DNA of 64,000 bases from Nocardioides phosphati (GTDB lineage: Bacteria > Actinomycetota > Actinomycetes > Propionibacteriales > Nocardioidaceae): the NCBI RefSeq assembly GCF_014646375.1, contig NZ_BMNI01000001.1:827949-891948 (forward strand), in the 5' to 3' direction. The notes beneath the pieces are model-generated. The model was not told the DNA's origin. It did no database searches and worked only from the letters and a program-made list of their open reading frames with translations. Numbering within the stretch: position 1 is the first letter of the stretch; each line of letters starts with the position of its first letter. The translations under genes were made by a program, and so were the position numbers. Positions 8,886 through 18,228 of this stretch are shown here, piece by piece.

Positions 8886-9797
8886 ATGGGATCTCGGGAG
8901 TCGTACGACGAGGCGCTGGCGCGGCGCCTGGCGCTGCTGCGCGCGGAGCTGACGGGGGAGCGGGCGGCCGCCGAGGCCGCGCGGGCGCGCGACGAGGAGG
9001 AGCGGGTGCGCGAGGAGCGCGTCGAGGTCGAGGCAGGTGACCTGCCCCCGGGCGTCACCGCCCTCCGTGCTCCCGGCCGCCACGCCTCACGACGCCTCCC
9101 GGAGCCTGCCGGCGGCGTGGTCGGGCGGGTCTCGGGCAGGGTGCCGGGGGCGCTCCTCGGGCCGGGGCCGATCGCGGTCGTCGCCGTCCTGCTCGCGCTC
9201 GGCATCGGCCTGGTCGCGTGGCTCTCGCTCCGCAGCCAGCCGCGGGACCTGCCGATGGCGGTGCCGGTGGCCGGTGCCCTGGCGACGCCGGTCGGGGTCT
9301 CCGGTGCTGCCTCGCCCGCCGTGTCCGCGGGCGCCTCGGCAGCCGCCAGCTCGTCGGCCGAGGTCGTCGTCCACGTCGCGGGCAAGGTCCGGCGACCGGG
9401 CATCGTGGTGCTGTCGCCGGGCGCCCGGGTCGTCGACGCGCTCAAGGCGGCGGGCGGTGCACGGCCGGGCGTCGACCTGGCCGGGCTCAACCTGGCGCGC
9501 CTCCTCGTCGACGGCGAGCAGGTGGTCGTCGGCGCTCCGGCGGCGGCTGGCGGGGGAGCCGCGACGGGCGCGGGCGGGGCTGCGGGCGCCGGCGTCGATG
9601 CCGGCGGCAAGGTCAATCTCAACACCGCGTCCGAGGCACAGCTCGAGGAGCTGCCGGGGGTGGGCCCGGTGACTGCGGCGGCGATCGTCGCCTTCCGCGA
9701 GGAGCAGGGGCCGTTCGCCAGCGTCGACCAGCTGCTCGACGTCAGCGGCATCGGCGAGGCGACGCTCGCCGAGATCGCTCCCCACGCGACTGTGTGA
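8886..9797 (+). CDS. comEA: ComEA family DNA-binding helix-hairpin-helix protein
   Basis: A 303-residue membrane-anchored DNA-binding protein of the DNA-uptake apparatus. It has a charged N-terminal cytosolic segment, one transmembrane helix at about 95-115, a low-complexity Ala/Ser linker, an SLBB-type domain at about 158-215 (VVVHVAGKVRRPGIVVL), an Ala/Gly-rich spacer and a C-terminal double helix-hairpin-helix at about 243-303 (VNLNTASEAQLEELPGVGP). The ATG at 8886 follows TAGCGT (8873-8878) by seven bases. Its stop overlaps the start of comEC by one base. Whether the strain is naturally competent is not evident. Confidence 0.93.
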   Translation: MGSRESYDEALARRLALLRAELTGERAAAEAARARDEEERVREERVEVEAGDLPPGVTALRAPGRHASRRLPEPAGGVVGRVSGRVPGALLGPGPIAVVAVLLALGIGLVAWLSLRSQPRDLPMAVPVAGALATPVGVSGAASPAVSAGASAAASSSAEVVVHVAGKVRRPGIVVLSPGARVVDALKAAGGARPGVDLAGLNLARLLVDGEQVVVGAPAAAGGGAATGAGGAAGAGVDAGGKVNLNTASEAQLEELPGVGPVTAAAIVAFREEQGPFASVDQLLDVSGIGEATLAEIAPHATV

Positions 9798-12106
9798 TGC
9801 CGACCGGCCGCGAGGAGCGCGGCCGCGACCTGCGCGGGCCGGCGCTCGGGGCCGCGGCCTGGTGGGGTGCGCTGCTCGTCCTCCTGGTGCCGCCCGTCCC
9901 GGCCGCGGTGCTGACGGTCGTGGCAACCGCCGCCGGTGGGTGGCTTGCGCTGCGGCGGCCGCTGTTGCGGGTCACGGTGGCCGCGTGGGCCCTGGTCGCG
10001 CTGGCCACGGCGGGCAGCGCGCTGCTCCACACGGAGCAGTCCGCCGCCGGGCCGGTCCCGGGCCTGGCGCAGCGGCTCGCCGCCGTCGACGCCCAGCTCG
10101 TGGTCACGTCAGACCCGGTGCCGCTCGTGCAGCGCTTCGGCGGAGGCGTGCGGTTCGACGCCACGCTCCTCGTGGTCCGCCAGGGTCGCGGTGGCGCCCG
10201 GCTGCACGCGCCCGTCCTCGTGGTCGCCGACGAGTCCTGGACACGCGTCGAGCTGGGCTCCCGCGTCGTGGCGAGCGGCCGGCTCCGGTCCGCCGCCGAC
10301 CCGGCGAAGTCGGCCGTCTTCCTCCCACGCGGCAGTCCCGGGCACGTCTCCGGCCCCGGGCCGGTCTGGCGGGCGGCTGCGGCGCTGCGTGGCGGCGTAC
10401 GGGAGGCGGTGGCGGGGCGCGGAGCGCCGCAGCGCGACCTCGTGCCCGCGCTGGTCGACGGCGACGACGCCGGGCTGCCGCAGCAGGTGCAGGCGGAGTT
10501 CGCCACGGCCGGGCTCACGCACCTGACCGCCGTGAGCGGCACCAACCTCACGCTGGTGGTGGGGTTCCTTCTGCTCGTCGGGCGCGCGGTCGGTGTGCGC
10601 GGACGGTGGCAGGTCGTCCTCGCCGTCGCGGGCATCGTGGGGTTCGTCCTGGTCGCGCGCACCGAGCCGAGCGTCGTCCGGGCTGCGGCGATGGGGTCGG
10701 TGGCGCTGCTCGGCTTCGGCAGCGGCGGACGTGACCGCGGGCCACGCGCGCTCGGGCTGGCCGTGCTGGTGCTGCTCCTGGTCCAGCCGTGGCTGGCCGT
10801 TCAGGCCGGCTTCGCGCTCTCCGTGCTGGCGACGGCCGGCATCCTGCTGATCGCGCCCTCGTGGACGCGCGCGCTCGCGCGCTGGCTGCCCGAGTGGCTT
10901 GCCGCCGCGCTCGCCGTCCCGGCGGCCGCGCAGCTCGCCTGCACGCCCGTGGTCGCGGCGATCTCGGGACAGGTCAGCCTCGTTGCGGTGCTCGCCAACC
11001 TGCTCGCGGAGCCGTTCGTCGCGCCCGCGACGGTAGCGGGCCTCCTCGGCGGACTGCTCGAGCTCGTCTGGCACCCGCTCGGTGCTGCGCTCGGCTGGGT
11101 CGCTGCCGGCTGCGGAGCCGCGATCATCGCGATCGCGCGGACGACGTCCGGGCTCGCGACGCCGGCACTCGACTGGGGTGCAGGACCGGTCGCGCTGACG
11201 CTGCTCACGCTGCTCTGCATCGTCGGCGGCCTGCTGACCGGGCCGCTCCTGGCACGCCGGGGGCCGACGCTCGTCTTCTCCGCCGGGCTGGTCGTGGTCA
11301 TGCTCGTCCCGCCCCCGACTCCGGGCTGGCCGCCCGACGGCTGGGTGATGGCGATGTGCGACGTGGGGCAGGGCGACGGCCTCGTCCTCGACGCCGGGCC
11401 CGGCACCGCGGTCGTCGTCGACGCCGGGCCTGACCCCACCCTCATCGACCACTGCCTGGACCGCCTCGGCGTACGCCGGGTGCCGCTGGTCGTCCTCACC
11501 CACTTCCACGCCGACCACGTCGACGGCCTCGCAGGCGTGTACGCCGGACGGCAGGTCGGGTCGGTCGCCGTGACCAGCCTCGGCGAGCCGCCCGAGCGGG
11601 TTGCGATGGTGCAGCGGCTGGCGGCGGGGCGGGCGCGCGTCCCGGCGTACGGGACCCGCTGGCGGATCGGGGCGGTGCAGCTGCAGGTGGTCGGTCCGGT
11701 GCCGGGCGTGGTGCAGCACGGCACCGCGGCCGACGAGGGGAGCGGGCCCAACAACGCCTCGGTCGTCATGCTGGCGGAGATCGGAGGGGTGCGGATCCTG
11801 CTCGCCGGCGACGTCGAGCCGGAGGCCCAGCGGGTCCTCGAGCGCACGCTGCCGGGGCTCCGCGTGGACGTGCTGAAGGTGCCGCACCACGGCAGCCGCT
11901 ACCAGGAGACCGACTGGCTCACCTCCCTCGGGGCGCGGCTCGCCCTGATCTCCGTCGGAGCCGACAACGACTACGGCCACCCGGCACCGGACCTGGTCGC
12001 CGCGCTGGCCACGGCCGGCATGGACGTACGCCGCACCGACCGCGACGGCGACGTCCTCGTGGTCGCGCGACCCGGCGGCGGCATCGCTGTCAGTACGCAC
12101 CACTAG
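9797..12106 (+). CDS. comEC: ComEC/Rec2 family DNA internalisation channel protein
   Basis: A 769-residue polytopic membrane protein with the ComEC layout: N-terminal membrane segments, a DUF4131-like soluble region, the central competence membrane domain (about residues 240-500, with LTAVSGTNLTLVVGF) and a C-terminal metallo-beta-lactamase-like domain. The latter carries the HFHADHVDG metal site near residue 568 and KVPHHGSRYQE later. ComEC carries single-stranded DNA across the membrane, and the hydrolase-like domain may degrade the second strand. The ATG overlaps the comEA stop (TGATG), so the two are translationally coupled. Confidence 0.93.
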   Translation: MPTGREERGRDLRGPALGAAAWWGALLVLLVPPVPAAVLTVVATAAGGWLALRRPLLRVTVAAWALVALATAGSALLHTEQSAAGPVPGLAQRLAAVDAQLVVTSDPVPLVQRFGGGVRFDATLLVVRQGRGGARLHAPVLVVADESWTRVELGSRVVASGRLRSAADPAKSAVFLPRGSPGHVSGPGPVWRAAAALRGGVREAVAGRGAPQRDLVPALVDGDDAGLPQQVQAEFATAGLTHLTAVSGTNLTLVVGFLLLVGRAVGVRGRWQVVLAVAGIVGFVLVARTEPSVVRAAAMGSVALLGFGSGGRDRGPRALGLAVLVLLLVQPWLAVQAGFALSVLATAGILLIAPSWTRALARWLPEWLAAALAVPAAAQLACTPVVAAISGQVSLVAVLANLLAEPFVAPATVAGLLGGLLELVWHPLGAALGWVAAGCGAAIIAIARTTSGLATPALDWGAGPVALTLLTLLCIVGGLLTGPLLARRGPTLVFSAGLVVVMLVPPPTPGWPPDGWVMAMCDVGQGDGLVLDAGPGTAVVVDAGPDPTLIDHCLDRLGVRRVPLVVLTHFHADHVDGLAGVYAGRQVGSVAVTSLGEPPERVAMVQRLAAGRARVPAYGTRWRIGAVQLQVVGPVPGVVQHGTAADEGSGPNNASVVMLAEIGGVRILLAGDVEPEAQRVLERTLPGLRVDVLKVPHHGSRYQETDWLTSLGARLALISVGADNDYGHPAPDLVAALATAGMDVRRTDRDGDVLVVARPGGGIAVSTHH

Positions 12107-12116
12107 GGTGGGGCCC

Positions 12117-13091
12117 ATGTCCGGACCGCAGGTGCTGGGCCGCGTCACGCTGGTGACCGGGCCCGAGGAGTTCCTCAACGAGCGCACCGTGCAGACGGCC
12201 AGGCAGGCGGTCCGTGGGTTCGACGCCGAGGCGGAGTTCTCCGACGCGCGCGGCGGCGACCTGACGCTGGCCACGCTCGGCGAGCTCGCAGCCCCCTCGC
12301 TCTTCTCGACCACCCGCTGCATCGTGGTGCGCCAGCTCGAGGACCTGCCCGAGGAGTCCGTCGCCGGCCTGCTCGACTACTGCGCCAGCCCGGTCGACGA
12401 CATCGCCCTCGTGCTGGTCCACTCCGGTGGCCAGAAGGGCAGCGGAGTGCTGACCAAGCTGCGCAAGATCGCCACGGTCACCGAGGTGAAGTCAGCCGCG
12501 CTGAAGCCGTCGGAGTTCGTCGGCTTCGCGGTCTCCGAGGCGCGGGTCTCGGGTGCGCGCATGGACTCCGAGGCGGCCGGCTTCCTGGTCACCGCCGTCG
12601 GCCAGGACCTCCGTTCGCTCTCCGCCGCTGCCCACCAGCTGGCCAACGACTTCCCGGGCGAGCCGCTCACCCTCGAGAAGGTGAAGCGCTACTTCGGCGG
12701 CCGGGCCGAGGCGAAGTCCTTCGCGGTCGCCGACGCCGCCTTCTTCGGCCGCCGTGCCGCTGCCCTCGAGGAGCTCCGCTGGGCGCTCGACGGCGGCACC
12801 CCGCCCGTCCTCGTGACCTCCGCCTTCGCGGGTAGCGTGCGCGGCCTGGCCAAGTTCGTCGGCGCCCCGCGTGGCATGCGCGACAACGACCTGGCTCGCG
12901 AGGTCGGCGTCCCGCCGTGGAAGCTCCGCACCATCCGCGACCAGGCCCGCTCGTGGTCGCCCGACGGGCTTGCGGCCGCGATCCGGGCCGTGGCCCAGGC
13001 CGACGCCGACATCAAGGGCGCGGCCCACGACGCGGCGTACACGCTGGAGCGGCTGGTCCTGACCGTCGCCGGCCTCCGCGACGCCCGCTGA
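12117..13091 (+). CDS. holA: DNA polymerase III delta subunit
   Basis: The 324-residue protein is the delta subunit of the clamp loader, which opens the beta sliding clamp. It begins with LGRVTLVTGPEEFLNERTV and contains the conserved middle region with LRSLSAAAHQL and the C-terminal helical domain with PPWKLRTIRDQARSW. The ATG at 12117 is seven bases after TAGGGT (12104-12109), and the TAG of this hexamer is also the comEC stop codon. The comEC-holA-rpsT-lepA order is conserved in actinobacteria. Confidence 0.93.
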   Translation: MSGPQVLGRVTLVTGPEEFLNERTVQTARQAVRGFDAEAEFSDARGGDLTLATLGELAAPSLFSTTRCIVVRQLEDLPEESVAGLLDYCASPVDDIALVLVHSGGQKGSGVLTKLRKIATVTEVKSAALKPSEFVGFAVSEARVSGARMDSEAAGFLVTAVGQDLRSLSAAAHQLANDFPGEPLTLEKVKRYFGGRAEAKSFAVADAAFFGRRAAALEELRWALDGGTPPVLVTSAFAGSVRGLAKFVGAPRGMRDNDLAREVGVPPWKLRTIRDQARSWSPDGLAAAIRAVAQADADIKGAAHDAAYTLERLVLTVAGLRDAR

Positions 13092-13220
13092 ACTGCGCCG
13101 CCCGGACGTCGCTTCCTGACCCGGCCGGTCCGGTCGGACAGGACCAACGGCCCTGTTTCGGCTTCCGCGCAGCGGCTTCGCTGGTCCACGAGCCCACCAG
13201 GCGCGTGGCAGGAGGCCATC

Positions 13221-13457
13221 ATGACGACGACGGACGAGATCAGGCGGGCCAACGAGCTGTTGCTCCAGACCGCTGCGAGGCTGGCGCAGGAGAACGACCG
13301 GGTCCCGGCAGGCGTCGCCCTGCGCAGCTTCTCCCGGGCCGTGCGGATGGCCCGCCTCGCTGGCTGCCCGGCAGGTCAGCTTCCGGTCGAGGCCGAGCGA
13401 GTGGCCCGCCAGATGCTGGCGCTGCGCAGCGAGGTGCCGCGACCCCGCCAGGGCTGA
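13221..13457 (+). CDS. Small uncharacterised protein, 78 aa
   Basis: I do not recognise this protein. The start is well supported: AGGAGG precedes the ATG at 13221 with a five-base spacer. It is predicted helical and charged, with the stretch IRRANELLLQTAARLAQEN followed by VALRSFSRAVRMARLAG, and has no membrane segment, signal peptide or cysteine cluster. It lies between holA and the convergent rpsT terminator. The 129 bases before it contain no other feature that I can support. Confidence 0.6.
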   Translation: MTTTDEIRRANELLLQTAARLAQENDRVPAGVALRSFSRAVRMARLAGCPAGQLPVEAERVARQMLALRSEVPRPRQG

Positions 13458-13496
13458 ACCCCGGCGCCGGTCCACGGCCCAACCTCCCGAAATGCA

Positions 13497-13524
13497 GAAC
13501 GCCGGCCCCGAAGGACCGGCGTTC
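13497..13524 (-). terminator. rpsT terminator hairpin
   Basis: A nine-base-pair stem GAACGCCGG/CCGGCGTTC with a ten-base loop lies directly downstream of the rpsT stop codon. It can also stop transcription from the convergent 78-residue gene. Confidence 0.7.
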
Positions 13525-13542
13525 GCGCTATCGCTGAGGGGC

Positions 13543-13803
13543 TCAGAGCTGAGCGGCCTGCTTGGCGATGGAGGACTTGCGGTTCGCAGCCTGGTTCTTG
13601 TGGATGACGCCCTTGGAGGCGGCCTTGTCGAGCTTCTTCAGCGCGACCTTGGCGGCGTCCACAGCGGCGTCCTTGTCGCCGGCGGCGGCGAGCTCGCGGA
13701 ACTTTCGGATCGCGGACTTGAGGCCGGTCTTGACGGCCTTGTTGCGCTCGCGAGCAACCTCGTTCTGCTTGTTGCGCTTGATCTGCGACTTGATGTTCGC
13801 CAT
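13543..13803 (-). CDS. rpsT: 30S ribosomal protein S20
   Basis: The 86-residue protein starts [15 protein letters not shown] and ends with [10 protein letters not shown], the full usual S20 length. S20 binds 16S rRNA early in 30S assembly. The ATG at 13803 is preceded by AGAAGGACG. It is transcribed against the surrounding holA and lepA genes, a conserved arrangement, from a promoter about 110 bases upstream. Confidence 0.97.
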   Translation of the reverse strand: MANIKSQIKRNKQNEVARERNKAVKTGLKSAIRKFRELAAAGDKDAAVDAAKVALKKLDKAASKGVIHKNQAANRKSSIAKQAAQL

Positions 13804-13911
13804 GAAAAACGTCCTTCTGAGACTGGAGAAAAAGGGTGTTTGGTACGGCGCTCGATCCCTGGCCACTCGTGGGGTGAGAGGGGAGAGGCCCGTTTGAACA
13901 CGCGACCGCAA

Positions 13912-13939
13912 AGATTACCAGCGCGCGTCCGGCCCGCAA
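13912..13939 (-). promoter_or_regulatory. rpsT promoter
   Basis: On the minus strand TTGCGG (13939-13934) is followed after 16 bases by TAATCT (13917-13912). Initiation here would leave a leader of about 100 bases before rpsT, long compared with the leaderless genes around it. Confidence 0.6.
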
Positions 13940-13961
13940 AAACGGGTGAAGCGCGGCCGGG

Positions 13962-14903
13962 TCACCAGCCGCGACGGGCGGCGAGCCAGTCCCAGAACGC
14001 CTCGCCCGCCGCCTGCTGGTGGCCGCGCAGGTGTGGGGCCGCAGGGGGCACCTGGTCGCTCGCCGACTTCAGGAAGTAGCCGGCGAGCAGCGCCAGCCAG
14101 GAGTCGACCGCCGCATCCGGTACGTCGCGGGTCAGCGCCCGCGTCGCCAGCAGGTCATCGACACCGTCCGCGCCCTGCGAGCGCGCGAGTGCGAGCAGGG
14201 TGACCGTGTCGAGCCAGGCTGCGCCCTCGGCGGGCCAGGTCCAGTCGAGCACCTCGGCACGGAGGCGCTCGGCGCCCGCGCCGTCAGCCTCGCTCACGAG
14301 GAGCAGGTTGTCGGCGCGGACGTCGCCGTGCACGAGCGTCTCGCCGGCACAGTGCTGCGCGAAGCCCGCCGCCAGCTCCCGGGCCTCGTCGAGGTGCTCA
14401 CGCGGCAGCACCCAGTCCCAGTACGACGGCCACGCCGCGAACTCGTCGACCACGGACCCGGCGGAGATCGGTGACGGCGTCAGCAGTGCCGCGGCCTCCT
14501 CGAGCGCGTCCAGGCACGCCTCCAGCTCGGACGCCACCCAGGGGAGCGACGGCGCCCGCCCGCCGGCGTACGACGTGGAGAGGGCGACCCAGTCGCTGTC
14601 GATGGACCACAGCAGGCGGGGGACCGGGAGCGACGGGTGCAGCGACCTCAGCACCGCGATCTCGGCACGGTAGGAGAGGGCGGAGCCGCGCTGCGCCTTG
14701 GCGGAGGCCGCCTTCACGAAGTGCCGTGTGCCGTCGGCCAGGGTCAGCAGCGCTGCGAAGCCCGGGGTGAAGCCGAGCTCGCACGGCTCCTCCGCGACGA
14801 CCTCGCCGCCACAGCGTGCGGCGATCTCGGCGCGCAGCTCGGGCGGCAGGAAGGGCCACGAGATGCGGCGCGCGAGGGGGAGACGGAGGGCTGGGACGGT
14901 CAC
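13962..14903 (-). CDS. Aminoglycoside phosphotransferase/choline kinase-fold protein
   Basis: A 313-residue protein of the APH phosphotransferase family. The Brenner-type catalytic motif is [11 protein letters not shown] at about residues 189-199, followed by the metal-binding VLDWTWP. It has an N-terminal kinase-like lobe with [11 protein letters not shown]. The real substrate is unknown; many family members phosphorylate small metabolites rather than antibiotics, so resistance should not be assumed. The GTG at 14903 is the only in-frame start near the N-terminus that fits, though no clear ribosome site precedes it. It is divergent from lepA, about 63 bases away. Confidence 0.8.
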   Translation of the reverse strand: MTVPALRLPLARRISWPFLPPELRAEIAARCGGEVVAEEPCELGFTPGFAALLTLADGTRHFVKAASAKAQRGSALSYRAEIAVLRSLHPSLPVPRLLWSIDSDWVALSTSYAGGRAPSLPWVASELEACLDALEEAAALLTPSPISAGSVVDEFAAWPSYWDWVLPREHLDEARELAAGFAQHCAGETLVHGDVRADNLLLVSEADGAGAERLRAEVLDWTWPAEGAAWLDTVTLLALARSQGADGVDDLLATRALTRDVPDAAVDSWLALLAGYFLKSASDQVPPAAPHLRGHQQAAGEAFWDWLAARRGW

Positions 14904-14966
14904 GGGGAGCCATGGTGCCCGACGGGTGGCAGGAACGAGCCACAACCCATGGGAGAATCGCCCGTT

Positions 14967-16844
14967 GTGAGCACCGCAGCGAAGTCGGCACCCCAGCCCG
15001 GCGCGACCGACCCGTCGATCATCCGCAACTTCTGCATCATCGCGCACATCGACCACGGCAAGTCGACCCTCGCCGACCGCATGCTGCAGCTGACCGGTGT
15101 CGTCGGCGAGCGTGAGGCGAAGGCGCAGTACCTCGACCGCATGGACATCGAGCGCGAGCGCGGCATCACGATCAAGTCGCAGGCGGTCCGCATGCCGTGG
15201 ACGGTCACCGAGGGCAACGACGCCGACGCCGAGCCGGGCACGTACATCCTCAACATGATCGACACCCCGGGCCACGTCGACTTCACCTACGAGGTCTCCC
15301 GGTCGCTCGAGGCGTGCGAGGCCGCGATCCTGCTGGTCGACGCCGCGCAGGGCATCGAGGCGCAGACCCTCGCGAACCTGTACCTCGCGATGGGCGCGGA
15401 CCTGAAGATCATCCCGGTCCTCAACAAGATCGACCTGCCCAGCGCCAACGTCGAGAAGTACGCCCTCGAGCTGGCCAACCTCGTCGGCTGCGAGCCCGAG
15501 GACGTGCTGCTCACCTCGGCCAAGACCGGCATCGGCGTGGAGCACCTGCTCAACGAGATCGTGAAGCAGGTCCCCGCCCCCGTCGGCGACGCCGACGCCC
15601 CGGCCCGTGCGCTGATCTTCGACTCGGTCTACGACACCTACCGCGGCGTGGTCACCTACGTCCGTGTCGTCGACGGCTCGCTCAAGCACCGCGAGCGGAT
15701 CCGGATGATGTCGACCGGCGCCGTCCACGAGATGCTCGAGGTCGGCGTCATCAGCCCCGAGCCGCTCAAGGCCGGCGAGCTCGGCGTGGGCGAGACGGGC
15801 TACCTGATCACCGGTGTGAAGGACGTCCGCCAGTCCCGCGTCGGTGACACCGTGACCCTGCAGCACCACGGCGCGACCGAGCCGCTCGGTGGCTACGAGC
15901 ACCCCAACCCGATGGTCTACGCCGGTCTCTACCCGATCGACGGCGACCAGTACCCCGACCTGCGCGACGCCCTCGAGCGCCTGCAGCTCAACGACGCCTC
16001 GCTCACCTACGAGCCGGAGACCTCCGGTGCCCTCGGCTTCGGCTTCCGCTGCGGCTTCCTCGGCCTGCTCCACATGGAGATCACGCGCGAGCGCCTCGAG
16101 CGGGAGTTCAACCTCGACCTGATCTCGACCGCCCCCAACGTGGTCTACCACGTGACGATGGACGACGGCTCCGAGATCGAGGTGACCAACCCGAGCGAGT
16201 ACCCCGACGGCAAGATCGCCGAGGTCCGCGAGCCGGTGGTCAAGGCGACGATCCTGTCGCCGTCCGACTACATCGGCACGATCATGGAGCTCTGCCAGAA
16301 CAAGCGCGGCACGCTGCACGGCATGGACTACCTCTCCGAGGACCGCGTCGAGATGCGCTACACGCTGCCGATGGGCGAGATCGCCTTCGACTTCTTCGAC
16401 CAGCTGAAGTCCAAGACCAAGGGCTACGCCTCGCTCAACTACGAGTTCGACGGCGAGCAGCCGGGCGACCTGGTCAAGGTCGACATCCTGCTCCAGGGCG
16501 AGCCGGTCGACGCCTTCTCCGCGATCGTGCACAAGGACGCGGCGTACGCGTACGGCGTGATGCTCGCCGGCAAGCTCAAGGACCTGATCCCGCGGCAGCA
16601 GTTCGAGGTGCCGATCCAGGCTGCCATCGGCGCCCGCGTGATCGCCCGCGAGACCATCCGCGCCATCCGCAAGGACGTCCTCGCCAAGTGCTACGGCGGC
16701 GACATCAGCCGCAAGCGCAAGCTGCTGGAGAAGCAGAAGGAGGGCAAGAAGCGGATGAAGATGGTCGGCCGCGTCGAGGTCCCCCAGGAGGCGTTCGTCG
16801 CCGCGCTCTCCACCACCCAGCCGGCGGAGAAGAAGACCAAGTAG
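14967..16844 (+). CDS. lepA: Elongation factor 4 (LepA GTPase)
   Basis: A 625-residue translational GTPase that back-translocates or remodels stalled ribosomes. The G1 motif is AHIDHGKST near residue 26, G3 is DTPGHVDF, G4 is NKIDLP and G5 is SAKTG. The LepA-specific C-terminal domain with [16 protein letters not shown] is complete. The GTG at 14967 is eight bases after GAGAAT (14953-14958); an in-frame ATG at 14949 is an alternative that adds six residues. Convergence of rpsT and lepA at this locus is typical of actinobacteria. Confidence 0.96.
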   Translation: MSTAAKSAPQPGATDPSIIRNFCIIAHIDHGKSTLADRMLQLTGVVGEREAKAQYLDRMDIERERGITIKSQAVRMPWTVTEGNDADAEPGTYILNMIDTPGHVDFTYEVSRSLEACEAAILLVDAAQGIEAQTLANLYLAMGADLKIIPVLNKIDLPSANVEKYALELANLVGCEPEDVLLTSAKTGIGVEHLLNEIVKQVPAPVGDADAPARALIFDSVYDTYRGVVTYVRVVDGSLKHRERIRMMSTGAVHEMLEVGVISPEPLKAGELGVGETGYLITGVKDVRQSRVGDTVTLQHHGATEPLGGYEHPNPMVYAGLYPIDGDQYPDLRDALERLQLNDASLTYEPETSGALGFGFRCGFLGLLHMEITRERLEREFNLDLISTAPNVVYHVTMDDGSEIEVTNPSEYPDGKIAEVREPVVKATILSPSDYIGTIMELCQNKRGTLHGMDYLSEDRVEMRYTLPMGEIAFDFFDQLKSKTKGYASLNYEFDGEQPGDLVKVDILLQGEPVDAFSAIVHKDAAYAYGVMLAGKLKDLIPRQQFEVPIQAAIGARVIARETIRAIRKDVLAKCYGGDISRKRKLLEKQKEGKKRMKMVGRVEVPQEAFVAALSTTQPAEKKTK

Positions 16845-16854
16845 GGACCGGCCG

Positions 16855-17298
16855 GTGAGCCACCCGATCGAACGCCACCTGCTGCGGGCGAAGGACCTCG
16901 CCGACCGGCACTACACCGAGCCGATCGACGTGGCCGCGATGGCCGAGGCCGCCGGCCTGAGCCGGGCTCACTTCAGCCGGGCCTTCAAGCGAGCCTTCGG
17001 CCAGTCGCCCCATGTCTACCTGCTGACCCGGCGGCTCGAGCGCGCCGCCTCGCTGCTGCGCCACACCGACCGCTCCGTCGCGGACGTCTGCATGACGGTC
17101 GGGCTCACCAGCGTGGGGTCGTTCACGACCAGCTTCAAGCGCATGTACGGCGTGACGCCGTCGGCGTACCGGGCCGCGGGGCCGCCCGCCTCGGCGTACG
17201 CGGTGGTGCCGGCGTGCGTCGTGCGGGCCCACGGCCGGCCGGCGCACGTCCCGGAGACCGCACGATTCGAGAAGCCAGCGGGCGACCCGGCTCCCTAG
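16855..17298 (+). CDS. AraC family regulator, DNA-binding domain only
   Basis: The 147-residue protein consists almost entirely of the two AraC helix-turn-helix motifs (residues about 5-108), with IDVAAMAEAAGLSRAHFSRAFK and the signature SVADVCMTVGLTSVGSFTTSFKRMYGVTPSAYR. It lacks a sensor domain; the C-terminal 35 residues are low complexity. The GTG at 16855 is eleven bases after lepA. It lies 37 bases before a VOC-family gene and probably regulates it, a recurrent pairing. Confidence 0.85.
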   Translation: MSHPIERHLLRAKDLADRHYTEPIDVAAMAEAAGLSRAHFSRAFKRAFGQSPHVYLLTRRLERAASLLRHTDRSVADVCMTVGLTSVGSFTTSFKRMYGVTPSAYRAAGPPASAYAVVPACVVRAHGRPAHVPETARFEKPAGDPAP

Positions 17299-17335
17299 CG
17301 TTGAGACATCACCTCGACAACTCAAGGAGAACCCG

Positions 17336-17758
17336 ATGTTCAAGCTGTCCACCGCGCAGGTCTGGGTCCACGACCAGGACGAGGCGCTCGCCTTCTACAC
17401 CGAGAAGCTCGGCATGGAGCTCCGCACCGACGTCACCGTCCCCGAGCTGGGCAACTTCCGCTGGCTCACCGTCGGCGTCCCCGGCCAGGACGTCGAGATC
17501 GTGCTGATGGCGATCCCGGGCGCGCCGATGCTCGACGACGCCACGCAGGCCGAGATCGCCTCGCTCACCGCCAAGGGCTTCGCCGGCACGGTCTTCTTCA
17601 CCACCGACGACTGCCGCAAGTCCTACGAGGAGCTCAGCGCCCGCGGCGTCGAGTTCACCGAGACGCCGGAGGAGCGCCCCTACGGCATCGACGCCGGCTT
17701 CCGTGACCCGTCGGGCAACTCCTTCCGGCTCACCCAGGTCACCGGCGACCTGGGCTGA
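17336..17758 (+). CDS. VOC (glyoxalase/bleomycin-resistance/dioxygenase) family protein
   Basis: A 140-residue single VOC domain with the paired beta-alpha-beta-beta-beta modules. It has KLSTAQVWVHDQDEALAFYTEKLGM at the N-terminus and FRDPSGNSFRLTQ at the C-terminus. Members bind a metal and act on or sequester small molecules; the substrate here is unknown. A strong AAGGAG precedes the ATG at 17336, and TAGCGT near 17297 can serve as -10, giving a normal short leader rather than a leaderless start. It is the likely target of the adjacent AraC regulator. Confidence 0.85.
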   Translation: MFKLSTAQVWVHDQDEALAFYTEKLGMELRTDVTVPELGNFRWLTVGVPGQDVEIVLMAIPGAPMLDDATQAEIASLTAKGFAGTVFFTTDDCRKSYEELSARGVEFTETPEERPYGIDAGFRDPSGNSFRLTQVTGDLG

Positions 17759-17781
17759 CACGCGGCTGACAGACTGGCCGC

Positions 17782-18201
17782 GTGAGTCAGCGCGACCGCG
17801 ACGAGGCAGGACGGCCCCGGCAGGCGCGCCCGCGCGATGCCCTGGGCCGCCCGCTGCCGTACGACGCGGAGGGCGTCGAGCCGGTCTCGGAGGAGCCGCT
17901 GCCGCCGCTCGAGACGGTCGCCGAGGCCCGGCGGCTGCTCGCCGAGGGCAGGCCGTTCTCCGCGCACGAGGTCCTCGAGGCGCGCTGGAAGTCGTGCCCC
18001 GAGGAGGAACGGCCGCTGTGGCAGGGCCTCGCGCAGCTCTGCGTCGGGCTCACCCACGCGGCCCGCGGCAGGCCCGTCGGCGCGCAGCGGCTGGTCGAGC
18101 GAGGTGCCGGCAACGTCGCGGCCTACGCCGCGACCGGCGGCCCGACGTACGGCGTGGACCTGGCTGCAGCCGTCGCCTGCGCGCAACGGCGGGTGGGTTA
18201 G
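17782..18201 (+). CDS. DUF309 family protein
   Basis: The 139-residue protein has the DUF309 core at about 50-110, with RPFSAHEVLEARWKSCPEEE and LWQGLAQLCVGLTHAARG. The family is of unknown function and contains conserved His/Glu residues (AHEVLE, LWQGL) that may bind metal. The N-terminal 45 residues are polar and probably disordered. The GTG at 17782 is six bases after CAGACT (17770-17775), so it may be leaderless. It converges on the SGNH hydrolase gene downstream, with only 27 bases between the stops. Confidence 0.8.
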   Translation: MSQRDRDEAGRPRQARPRDALGRPLPYDAEGVEPVSEEPLPPLETVAEARRLLAEGRPFSAHEVLEARWKSCPEEERPLWQGLAQLCVGLTHAARGRPVGAQRLVERGAGNVAAYAATGGPTYGVDLAAAVACAQRRVG

Positions 18202-18228
18202 CGAGCGCCGAGGCCGGGCTCGGGCACC

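Noticed and set aside
13221..13457. 78-residue protein as an ANTAR-type RNA-binding regulator
   Set aside because: It is helical, but the conserved Ala/Ala/Arg pattern of ANTAR is absent; left as unknown.
13962..14903. Aminoglycoside resistance gene
   Set aside because: Only the general phosphotransferase motif is present, and the gene sits in a housekeeping locus without mobile signatures; resistance is not supported.
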